From NCBI GenBank assembly GCA_038131165.1, contig JAYPOZ010000039.1:1-34533 (forward strand): a DNA stretch of 34,533 nt. The letters are read 5' to 3'. Numbering within the stretch: position 1 is the first letter of the stretch; the number at the start of each line of letters is the position of its first letter. Shown here one piece after another: positions 1 to 6,849 of this stretch. Both the position numbers and the translations under genes were made by a program. Below the pieces are notes generated by a model. That model was given only the letters and a program-made list of their open reading frames with translations. It was not told where the DNA came from and made no database searches. Source of the stretch: UBA6544 sp038131165 (lineage in GTDB: Bacteria > Pseudomonadota > Alphaproteobacteria > UBA8366).

Positions 1-446
1 GTATGCGCCTGGTTCGACGGCGCGGCGGAGGGTTGTTCGCGATAGATCGCCAAAGCACGCTGCAGCAATTCGTCCGCTTCCTGGGCCCGGCCGCTCTTGC
101 GGTAGATATCGGCAAGGCGGCCGTAGCTGCTGGCCAGGTTCACGCTCCGCCCCCCCTCGGACCGCTCCAGCGCTTCGATTTCGCGGAGCAGGAGCTGCGC
201 CGCATCGGCGTGCCGCCCCTGCATCTGGTAGAGGCTGGCCAAGTTCGAGCGATACGCCCGGGTCTTCGGGTCGAGCAGTCCCAGCGCCGCCTCGGATTCC
301 CGCAAGGCACGCTCCGTCGACGGTACCGCGCGAGCGGCCTGTTCCTGCTGAAACCGGGTATCGGGGCGGCGTTCCTGGGCCGGGGCCGACCCATCCGCCG
401 ACAAGATGAGACATATGGCCGCGAGGCCTGTGAGGAGGGTTCGCAT
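1..446 (-). CDS. Secreted TPR-repeat protein (3' end outside the window)
   Basis: Reading leftward from ATG at 446, an open frame runs off the left edge (148 codons visible). The first ~24 residues are a signal peptide (MRTLLTGLAAICLILSADGS, then an APAQ cleavage region), so the protein is exported. Residues ~45-135 hold two tetratricopeptide-like helical pairs, recognisable from alternating small/large positions such as SNLASLYQMQGRHADAA and GRLADIYRKSGRAQEADELL. TPRs bind partner proteins; no enzymatic domain is visible in the part present. The rightward neighbour trxB is divergent and 161 bases away, so the gap holds both promoters. High confidence for the gene, low for a specific role. 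Confidence 0.8.
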   Translation of the reverse strand, partial: MRTLLTGLAAICLILSADGSAPAQERRPDTRFQQEQAARAVPSTERALRESEAALGLLDPKTRAYRSNLASLYQMQGRHADAAQLLLREIEALERSEGGRSVNLASSYGRLADIYRKSGRAQEADELLQRALAIYREQPSAAPSNQAH

Positions 447-607
447 GTGTTATAGGCTAGCGCAATCGGGGCGTCGTGCAACCTTCGGCCGCGACTTCAT
501 TTCCCACGTCGGGTCGCAATTTTTCCACTCTCCCTTGCGCCTGGGAAGAATCCGCATTACTTGGGAAGGAATTCACCTCCGCAGCCACGCCAGAACGGAA
601 TTTCGCC

Positions 608-1570
608 ATGGCCCATCATCACAGCAAGGTCTTCATCATCGGCTCCGGCCCCGCCGGCTACACCGCCGCCATCTATTCGGCGCGCGCCAGCCTGGAGCCC
701 ATGATCGTCGCCGGTATGCAGCCCGGCGGCCAAATGACCATCACCACCGATGTCGAGAACTACCCCGGCTTCGAAGACGTCGTGCAAGGCCCTTGGCTGA
801 TGGAGCAGATGCAGAAACAAGCCGAGCATGTCGGGACGCGCATGATCCACGACGTGATCACGGAGGTCGATTTCTCGTCCCGCCCGTTTCGGGCGAAGGG
901 TGACTCGGGCGACACCTATTCCGGCGATACCGTCATCGTGTCGACCGGCGCGCAGGCGCGCTGGCTCGGCCTGGAGGCAGAGCAGAAGTTCATGGGCTTC
1001 GGCGTCTCGGCCTGCGCCACCTGCGACGGATTTTTCTTCCGCGAGCGGGAGGTGGCAGTGATCGGCGGCGGCAATACCGCGGTCGAGGAGGCCCTCTACC
1101 TGACCAATCACGCCAGCAAGGTTACGCTCGTCCACCGCCGCGATTCGCTGCGCTCGGAGAAAATCCTGCAGGACCGCCTCTTTGCAAACCCCAAGGTCGA
1201 GGTCCTTTGGGACAATGTTCTGGAAGACATCATTGGCGACGACAATCCGCCGAGCGTCACCGGCGCCCGGTTCCGCAACGTGAAAACCAACGAGATCACC
1301 GAGATGGCGCTCGACGGCATTTTCGTCGCCATCGGTCACGACCCGGCGACGGCGATTTTCAAGGGCCACCTGAAATTGGACGACGAAGGCTATGTGCTGA
1401 CCAAACCGGACAGCACCGCCACGGACATTCCCGGCGTCTTTGCGGCGGGCGACGTCAAGGACAAGGTCTTCCGCCAAGCCGTAACCGCCGCCGGCATGGG
1501 CTGCATGGCGGCGCTGGAGGCAGAGAAGTTCATCGCCGAGCACGAAGCCCACAGCGAAGCGGCGGAATAG
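608..1570 (+). CDS. trxB: Thioredoxin reductase
   Basis: Cytoplasmic FAD/NADPH enzyme that reduces thioredoxin. The 320-aa length is normal for low-molecular-weight TrxB. The N-terminal FAD-binding motif GSGPAGYTAA is at ~12-21, the redox-active CATC at 136-139, the NADPH-binding GGGNTAVEEA at ~153-162, and the C-terminal FAD motif GDVKDKVFRQAVTAAG near residue 285. I chose ATG 608 (MAHHHSKVF) because family homology starts there; the frame stays open further upstream but encodes nothing family-like. A short inverted repeat follows the stop. No thioredoxin gene is adjacent. Confidence 0.97.
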   Translation: MAHHHSKVFIIGSGPAGYTAAIYSARASLEPMIVAGMQPGGQMTITTDVENYPGFEDVVQGPWLMEQMQKQAEHVGTRMIHDVITEVDFSSRPFRAKGDSGDTYSGDTVIVSTGAQARWLGLEAEQKFMGFGVSACATCDGFFFREREVAVIGGGNTAVEEALYLTNHASKVTLVHRRDSLRSEKILQDRLFANPKVEVLWDNVLEDIIGDDNPPSVTGARFRNVKTNEITEMALDGIFVAIGHDPATAIFKGHLKLDDEGYVLTKPDSTATDIPGVFAAGDVKDKVFRQAVTAAGMGCMAALEAEKFIAEHEAHSEAAE

Positions 1571-1576
1571 CCGACC

Positions 1577-1593
1577 CGGCGGCCTAGCCGCCG
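1577..1593. terminator. Possible bidirectional terminator stem between convergent genes
   Basis: CGGCGGC (1577-1583), a three-base CTA loop, then CGGCGGC's complement GCCGCCG (1587-1593), followed on the plus strand by TAGAAAA. It sits exactly between the convergent ends of trxB and the flavin-reductase gene and includes the latter's last codons. There is no good T-run, so Rho-independent function is uncertain. Confidence 0.35.
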
Positions 1594-2087
1594 TAGAAAA
1601 CGTTGTCGCCGAGTTCTTTCATCTCGAGAATGGCCTCGTCCGGGCGGCCTTCCGGCTCCTTCGCAAGACGCACGTCGACAACCTCGCCGAGGACGATGTG
1701 ATGATCGCCCCGCTCGACGATTTCAACCACCTTGCATTCAACGGTCGCCGGCGCATTCTCCAGCACCGGAGCTCCGGTCGATCCGAGATGAAAGGGCTCG
1801 CCGCTGATCTTGTCGCCGTCGAGTTCCGCCGGTTTGAAGAACCCAAAAGCCAAGCCCTGCTGGCCCTTGCCGAGCATGTTCAAAGCGAAATTGCCGGCCG
1901 CCTTGGTCGCTGCGTAAAGGCCCGAATCGGCCTTAACGCCAACGGCGATCAAGGCCGGATCGAACGAGGTCTGCGTGACCCAATTGACCGTCCCGGCACC
2001 GACATTCCCATCGCCGTCCTGGGCGGTCATAACGTAGATGCCATAGGGTATCATCCGAAGCGCGGTTTTCTTGTGATTGGCGTCCAT
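1584..2087 (-). CDS. Flavin reductase-like domain protein
   Basis: 167-aa protein matching the FMN-binding split-barrel flavin reductase family (the short-chain HpaC/RutF-like group). Such proteins reduce FMN/FAD with NAD(P)H for a partner monooxygenase or act as stand-alone flavoproteins. Visible family features: IPYGIYVMTAQDGDG near the N-terminus, VTQTSFDPALIAVGV around residues 37-51, FALNML in the core, and the GDHHIVLGEVVDV strand near the end. Start ATG 2087 has a strong AAGGAGG site a few bases upstream. It converges on trxB. No monooxygenase is adjacent, so the substrate partner is unknown. Confidence 0.88.
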   Translation of the reverse strand: MDANHKKTALRMIPYGIYVMTAQDGDGNVGAGTVNWVTQTSFDPALIAVGVKADSGLYAATKAAGNFALNMLGKGQQGLAFGFFKPAELDGDKISGEPFHLGSTGAPVLENAPATVECKVVEIVERGDHHIVLGEVVDVRLAKEPEGRPDEAILEMKELGDNVFYGG

Positions 2088-2212
2088 GAAGCCATCCTCC
2101 TTTCAAATTGTTCCATGAAGAAAACTACACGCAAGCGCGCCAAGGCAAAGAGGCCACGGTGCGCCATATCCGCCCACCCCATTTGCGGCGGCGCAGAGCC
2201 ATGCGTGATACG

Positions 2213-2926
2213 CTAGACCTGCTTGCCGATATCGATCCAGATCGCCGTGGCACGGCCCCGGACCTTGCCCCTGTCGTCGTAGATAGCCGTGCCAGCGAAC
2301 GCTTTTCGGCGTTCCGTGCCAAGCGGCCAGCCAATCACGGTGCAGGGCGTGCCCGGCATTAAATCCTTATCGACCTCGGCCGTTAGCCGCCCCAGGTGCA
2401 TGATGACGCCGCTGTCGCGAATGATCGACCACACGCCGGGACAATCGAGCGCACTCCAGACGATTCGCGCCGGTATTCGGCCGTCGGCACCCGCGAATCG
2501 GGCGTGCGGTGTCCAACGGGCGGCGACGATATCGCTTCCGGCAACGGGGCCCGTCAGCAGCCGCAGCCCATCGCCCTCCGCCCGGCCCGAACCACAGGCG
2601 AAGCATTGCAGGAAATCGTCTTTCTTGAACTCCCCGAACCGCGCTTCGGCCGCCGCGACGCTTGCCGGATCGGGACAACCGGGCACGTCAAGCACGAGGG
2701 GCATGGGCCGCGCTTCCGCGATCAGGGTTTCGCCATGCCGGACGAGCAAGGCGCCGCCTTGCCGCTCAACGGTCATGGGCGTGTCCAATGGCGGCGGGCT
2801 ACGCAACGTCACCTCTGCGGACCCGCCGGTCAATTCCGCCAATGCCCCGGCCACATAGCCGCCATGTCCGGATCCCGGCGGACCGTTGAACTGCCGGGCG
2901 ATGGTGATCGTGTCGTTTCGCGCCAT
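2213..2926 (-). CDS. Double hot-dog thioesterase-like protein
   Basis: 237-aa protein with two hot-dog-like halves. The first half carries FNGPPGSGHGGYVAGALAE (~14-32), a helix-plus-glycine motif typical of acyl-CoA thioesterase-like proteins. The second half opens with CFACG (~108-112) followed by a GDGLRL segment, a signature seen in PaaI-like hot-dog proteins, and contains a VWSALDCPGVWS hot-dog helix. The family would hydrolyse or bind acyl-CoA; the substrate cannot be inferred. ATG 2926 has an AAGGAA site. It reads in the same direction as the flavin-reductase gene, 125 bases upstream of it, and may share its promoter. Confidence 0.75.
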   Translation of the reverse strand: MARNDTITIARQFNGPPGSGHGGYVAGALAELTGGSAEVTLRSPPPLDTPMTVERQGGALLVRHGETLIAEARPMPLVLDVPGCPDPASVAAAEARFGEFKKDDFLQCFACGSGRAEGDGLRLLTGPVAGSDIVAARWTPHARFAGADGRIPARIVWSALDCPGVWSIIRDSGVIMHLGRLTAEVDKDLMPGTPCTVIGWPLGTERRKAFAGTAIYDDRGKVRGRATAIWIDIGKQV

Positions 2927-3071
2927 GACGCGTTCCTTGCTAATTGATCAAGGAAGTAGGCTTGCGACGTCGCCGCTTCAATATTGCGTTGCCCTTTGAC
3001 CGTCCACACATCTTAAGGGCGGCCCCGGTTGGTATAGTTGCGCGAGCTCAAACGAGCAAAGAGAGGCAGTC

Positions 3072-3593
3072 ATGACCCTTCGACGTTCCTTTACCTTTCT
3101 CGGCGGCATGCTTGTCATGCTCGCGCTTGCCGGATGCGCCTCGCCCCGAGGCGGGAAGGCGGAAAGCACTCTTCCGGCCATCTCCACAGGTCAGGCCAGG
3201 GTCGTTTTCCTGCGACAAGGTTCCGTCTTTCAGGCCGGACAACCGGTCGAATTGCAGATCAACGGCGCCACCGTCGCCAAACTCCGCAACCGCGACTATA
3301 CCTATTTCGACCTTCCGCCGGGAAATCATCATCTCGTCGTCACCGTTTTCCCGCATACCGGATCCTTTCGTACCGGATTGACGTTGAAGGATACGGAAAC
3401 GCGTTTTCTGCTGATCCGTCCCGACACGCGGATCGACGACCGACGTCCCTTGTTCCGCGAGTCCCGGCGCTTCGATCTCGACGGCGGCCAGTTCGATGTT
3501 CAGGAAATCGGCACTGCCAGCGGCGAGGAGCATCGCCGTGTCATGCATTACAGCCCTCCCCTGTCCAAGGTGCCCGCACCGCGCGAAAGCTGA
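3072..3593 (+). CDS. Lipoprotein resembling DUF2846
   Basis: 173-aa predicted lipoprotein: signal peptide with lipobox LALAGC, lipidated Cys22. The body is a small beta-rich domain starting RVVFLRQGSVFQAGQPVELQ, with GATVAKLRNRDYTYFDLPPG and HHLVVTVFP. This is the pattern of the DUF2846 fold (short strands around a NG...V..L....Y....L.PG.H core). It probably faces the periplasm or outer membrane; function unknown. GAGAGGCAG lies just before ATG 3072. A TATAGT hexamer at 3033 could be a -10 box, but I found no convincing -35. Confidence 0.7.
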   Translation: MTLRRSFTFLGGMLVMLALAGCASPRGGKAESTLPAISTGQARVVFLRQGSVFQAGQPVELQINGATVAKLRNRDYTYFDLPPGNHHLVVTVFPHTGSFRTGLTLKDTETRFLLIRPDTRIDDRRPLFRESRRFDLDGGQFDVQEIGTASGEEHRRVMHYSPPLSKVPAPRES

Positions 3594-3687
3594 AAATGCG
3601 CCAGCGGCGCGCGCGCCGATATGTCGTGCCGTTTCCTGCTCTCTAGTCTATATCCTTCGGAAAGAAACCAACCGAGGAGGAAACGCC

Positions 3688-4020
3688 ATGTTACTCGACG
3701 TTCGCACCTATACCTGCCGTCCCGGCACCATCAAGAAACATCTCGCCCTCTACGAGAAACTCGGCAAAGGGCCGCAGTCCAAGCATCTCGGCACGCCGCT
3801 CGCCTATGTGACGACGGAGACCGGAAATCCGAACGAGTACGTTCATATCTGGGTCTACAAGGACGCCGCCGACCGCGCCAAGAAACGCGCCGGAATGCAG
3901 GCCGACAAGGGCTGGCAGAAGTATCTTGCCGAAAGCGCAAAGCTCGGCGCCTTGGAAAGCCAAAGCAACAAGCTGATGATCCCGGTCGACTTCTTCCCGG
4001 AACCGACGGCGCCCAAATAA
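3688..4020 (+). CDS. NIPSNAP family protein
   Basis: 110-aa protein of the NIPSNAP family (ferredoxin-like alpha+beta barrel, often dimeric). Markers are LLDVRTYTCRPGTIKKHLALY at the start, the central YVHIWVYKDAADRAKKRAGM strand-helix and the closing W-K-Y-L-A-E helix. The biochemical role of bacterial NIPSNAPs is not settled; they often sit beside CoA-transferase and acyl-CoA genes, as here, with the CoA-transferase starting 72 bases downstream. Start ATG 3688 is set by GAGGAGG ten bases upstream; the longer open frame upstream overlaps the lipoprotein's end and looks non-coding. Confidence 0.88.
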   Translation: MLLDVRTYTCRPGTIKKHLALYEKLGKGPQSKHLGTPLAYVTTETGNPNEYVHIWVYKDAADRAKKRAGMQADKGWQKYLAESAKLGALESQSNKLMIPVDFFPEPTAPK

Positions 4021-4092
4021 GCCATCGAAATTCCGCCGAACGCTCCATATCCCTCTGTGGACAATCTACCACGAAGAGCAGGAGACAAAGGC

Positions 4093-5316
4093 ATGGCGGA
4101 AACTGGACAGCGGCCGGAGACGGCGCTCAGCAAGGTTAGGGTGCTCGATCTCGGCCGCGTTCTCGCAGGCCCTTATTGCGGCCAAATCCTCGGCGACATG
4201 GGTGCGGAGGTCATCAAGGTCGAGCATCCGGTACGCGGCGACGATACGCGTGCCTGGCGTCCGCCCGAAGTTGGCGGCGACGCCGCCTATTTCATGGCCG
4301 TCAACCGCAACAAGAAGAGCATCGGGATCGACCTGGCGTCCGACGAGGGCCGCAAGCTCCTGCTCGAGTTGGCGAAGAACAGCGATGTGCTGGTCGAGAA
4401 TTTCCGGCCCGGCGTCACCAAGCGGCTCGGCATCGATTACGCGGAAGTCGCCAAAGTCAATCCGAAGCTGATCTATTGCTCGATTTCGGGTTTCGGCCAG
4501 GAAGGCTCGATGGCGCAGCGCGCGGCATACGATTACGTCGTCCAAGCGACTTCCGGGATCATTGCCCTGACGGGAGAGCCCGACCGCATTCCGATCCGTT
4601 GCGCAGGCGCGATTTCCGACTATGGCACCGGCCTCTGGAGCGTGGTCGCCGTGCTTTTCGCCCTGATGGAGCGAGACCGCACCGGCAAGGGCCAGCACAT
4701 CGATATGGCGATGAACGACACGACAATGCTGTATCTCAGCCATGTCGCGGCAATGTATTTCGCCGACGGTAAGACACCCAACCGCGTCGGCAACGGTCAC
4801 GAGAAGATCGTTCCGACCGACGTCTACCAGACCCAGGATGAGCCGCTGATGGTGCTGTGCGGCAATGACGGCATGTTCGAACGTCTGGCAAAGGCGGTGG
4901 GACGGCCCGACATGATCACGGATCCGCGCTTCAAGACCAACATCGACCGCTCCGCCAACCTGCCGGCCCTGGGCGAGATCATGAGTGCAGCCATGCTGAC
5001 CGACACCCGGGCGAATTGGGAGAAGCGTCTGGCGGAGGCCGATGTCGCCTTCGCACCCATACGCAGCATCGAAGAAGCCTATACGGCGGAGGATGTGGTC
5101 GAGCGCAACATGGTCCTGGAAATGGAGCACGCCTCGGGCGAAAAATTCCGGGTCCTCGGCTCGCCGCTCAAACTTTCGGAATCGCCGGTCAACGAAAACC
5201 CCTTGCCGCCGCCGCAACTGGGCCAGCACAGCGACGAAATCCTGAAACAGGTATTGGGGCTGGACAGCGACGCGATCCAGGCGCTCCGCGCGAGCGGCAC
5301 GATCAATGCCGGATAG
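4093..5316 (+). CDS. Family III CoA-transferase (CaiB/BaiF type)
   Basis: 407-aa cytoplasmic enzyme moving CoA between carboxylic acids through a covalent Asp-CoA intermediate. Family landmarks: RVLDLGRVLAGPYCGQILGD (~16-35), GAEVIKVEHP (~38-47), FMAVNRNKKSIGIDL (~67-81), ENFRPG (~102-107), and the catalytic aspartate D176 in AISDYGTG. RTGKGQHIDMAM is also typical. ATG 4093 is chosen because AGGAG lies 8 bases upstream. It probably forms a unit with the NIPSNAP gene before it. The acyl donor and acceptor cannot be told from sequence. Another family III enzyme lies at 9243-10445. Confidence 0.93.
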   Translation: MAETGQRPETALSKVRVLDLGRVLAGPYCGQILGDMGAEVIKVEHPVRGDDTRAWRPPEVGGDAAYFMAVNRNKKSIGIDLASDEGRKLLLELAKNSDVLVENFRPGVTKRLGIDYAEVAKVNPKLIYCSISGFGQEGSMAQRAAYDYVVQATSGIIALTGEPDRIPIRCAGAISDYGTGLWSVVAVLFALMERDRTGKGQHIDMAMNDTTMLYLSHVAAMYFADGKTPNRVGNGHEKIVPTDVYQTQDEPLMVLCGNDGMFERLAKAVGRPDMITDPRFKTNIDRSANLPALGEIMSAAMLTDTRANWEKRLAEADVAFAPIRSIEEAYTAEDVVERNMVLEMEHASGEKFRVLGSPLKLSESPVNENPLPPPQLGQHSDEILKQVLGLDSDAIQALRASGTINAG

Positions 5317-5328
5317 GACCGAGCGCTC

Positions 5329-5409
5329 CTGGCCGCCGACGATCCGGATGCTGCGGTGAGTCAGATCGGCGAGCGTCTGGTTGTGCGTGACCGTGAGGAC
5401 GGTACGGCC
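5329..5409 (-). pseudogene. Remnant of an ABC-transporter ATPase C-terminus
   Basis: Read leftward from 5409, 27 codons give GRTVLTVTHNQTLADLTHR followed by SIRIVGGQ. This matches the H-loop region (TVTH) and the final beta-strand (R.IRI..G) of LolD/MacB/FtsE-type ATP-binding subunits. No Walker A, signature motif or Walker B is present upstream, and downstream the frame runs into the CoA-transferase coding region on the other strand. I see a decayed fragment left after a deletion, not a gene. It explains part of the 210-base gap between the CoA-transferase and the thioesterase gene. Confidence 0.55.
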
Positions 5410-5526
5410 TCTACGGCCCCTTACCGGATACGGCAGGATGATCTACATCACACTCTGGCGGTCGGCGCCCGTTCGGGCCCGGCTCGTCTTCGATAGACAA
5501 ATCCTGCAACCAAGGGAGAATTCGAC

Positions 5527-5955
5527 GTGAAAGAGTCCATGAAGGCCGGCATCGGCTTTACCGCAAAGGCGGAGATCGTAAAGGACAAGACCATCGGATT
5601 CATGGGGGAAGACCTGCGGGTCTATGCGACGCCCTTCATGGTTCAGGACACCGAGCGCAGCTGCCGCGACTTCATGCTGCAGCACCTGGAAGAGGGCGAG
5701 GATTCCGTCGGCGCCCGGGTCGAGATCGACCATCTGGGCCCGACCCTGATCGGCCAGACCGTCGAGATCGAAGGCAAGGTGACCGAGGTCGAAGGCCCGC
5801 GCGTCCTATTCGAGGTGGAAATCCGCGACGAAATCGACACCGTGGGCCGGGTCAAGCACACCCGCTTCGTGGTCGAGAAATCCCGCCAGGGCGGGCGCCT
5901 CGAAAAGAAAAAGGCGCGCCTCGCGGAGGCCGGGGTCGAGCGCAAACTGCCCTGA
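5527..5955 (+). CDS. Fluoroacetyl-CoA thioesterase-like (FlK-type) hot-dog protein
   Basis: 142-aa single hot-dog thioesterase. It keeps the three residues that define the FlK family, with the same spacing: T35 (in YATPFMV), E43 (in QDTE) and H69 (in IDHLGPT), corresponding to T42, E50 and H76 of FlK with a constant offset of 7. Most bacterial members are housekeeping acyl-CoA thioesterases, not true fluoroacetate-resistance enzymes; the specificity here is open. The start is GTG 5527, supported by GGGAG 8 bases upstream; ATG 5539 is the alternative. It converges with the crotonase-family gene, 9 bases apart. Confidence 0.88.
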   Translation: MKESMKAGIGFTAKAEIVKDKTIGFMGEDLRVYATPFMVQDTERSCRDFMLQHLEEGEDSVGARVEIDHLGPTLIGQTVEIEGKVTEVEGPRVLFEVEIRDEIDTVGRVKHTRFVVEKSRQGGRLEKKKARLAEAGVERKLP

Positions 5956-5964
5956 ATTCCGAAC

Positions 5965-6747
5965 CTAGCCGAAATTCGGTTTTCGCTTTTCCTTGAAGGC
6001 GGTGACCGCTTCGCCGAAATCGCCGGCGGAAATCAGCATCGACTGGGCGTAGATGTTGAACTCCCACTCGGCGGCGAGCGTCGATTCCATCCCGCGCCGC
6101 AGACCTTCCTTGATGACCGCCTGGGCGCGCCCCGAACCCGCCGCAAGCTGACGCGCCAGATCCATTGCCGCCGCATCGAGCTCCGCCGCCGGCACCATCC
6201 GGTTGGCAAGCCCGATCCGCACGGCTTCCGCGCCGTCGACCTGCGTTCCAAGCATCAGCATCTCCGTCGCTTTCGAGAGTCCGACGATCTGCGGCAACAG
6301 GAACATGCCGCCCAGGGGCGGAATACAGGCGAGCTTGATCCAGGCTTCTGAAAACATCGCGTCTTCGGAGGCAATCCGGAAATCGCAGGCGACCGCGATC
6401 TCGCAGCCCGCGCCGACGGCGGCACCGTTGACCGCCGCGATCGTCGGTTTCGGGCACAGCTTGATGGCCTTGGCCGCGCCGGCGAAGTGCTTGTAGACGG
6501 TCTCCTTGATCTCGAAGGGACTCATCTCGCTCAGGCGCTTCATGAAGTCCATGTCGCCGCCGGCGGAGAAACCACGGCCTTCGCCGGTGAAAAGCAGTAC
6601 CCGCACCTCTGGGTCCGCCTCGAAAGCGGCGACCGCGTCGACGACCTCGGCCAACATCGCGGGCGTCAGCGCGTTCATGTTCTTCGGCGTATTGAAGGTA
6701 ATTTTCCCGACGCGGTCGACGATCTCGGCACGAATATGCTCCGGCAT
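5965..6747 (-). CDS. Enoyl-CoA hydratase/isomerase (crotonase) family protein
   Basis: 260-aa crotonase-fold enzyme acting on acyl-CoA thioesters. Oxyanion-hole motifs are present: FSAGGDMDF (~60-68) and GAAVGAGCEIA (~108-118). The first catalytic glutamate (rat ECH E144 equivalent) is E116. The second (E164 equivalent, in FGQPE of rat ECH) aligns with W136 in FSEAWIKL, so a classical hydratase reaction is doubtful and an isomerase, thioesterase or other crotonase reaction is possible. ATG 6747 has AGGAG 9 bases upstream. Together with the CoA-transferases and thioesterases it suggests local acyl-CoA metabolism. Confidence 0.92.
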   Translation of the reverse strand: MPEHIRAEIVDRVGKITFNTPKNMNALTPAMLAEVVDAVAAFEADPEVRVLLFTGEGRGFSAGGDMDFMKRLSEMSPFEIKETVYKHFAGAAKAIKLCPKPTIAAVNGAAVGAGCEIAVACDFRIASEDAMFSEAWIKLACIPPLGGMFLLPQIVGLSKATEMLMLGTQVDGAEAVRIGLANRMVPAAELDAAAMDLARQLAAGSGRAQAVIKEGLRRGMESTLAAEWEFNIYAQSMLISAGDFGEAVTAFKEKRKPNFG

Positions 6748-6849
6748 GCTTGCTCTCCTGTTGCGGCACTGTTGGAAGGGAAACTAGGGGGCTTCCGCGG
6801 CTTCGCAACGCTGGGCGGCCAATCCGGCGGCAGGTATAAACTTCCCAGT

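Noticed and set aside
140..481. 113-codon leftward frame near the left edge
   Set aside because: Arg/Pro/Ser-rich; the frame starting at ATG 446 instead gives a signal peptide and TPR helices.
4025..4050. TCGAAAT-N12-TCCATAT before the CoA-transferase, resembling the two-box element
   Set aside because: Only the second box fits; the gene is unrelated to the envelope cluster, so probably chance.
6487..6849. Upstream extension of the glycosyltransferase frame
   Set aside because: It runs antisense through the crotonase gene and encodes nothing TPR-like; ATG 6850 is the sensible start.
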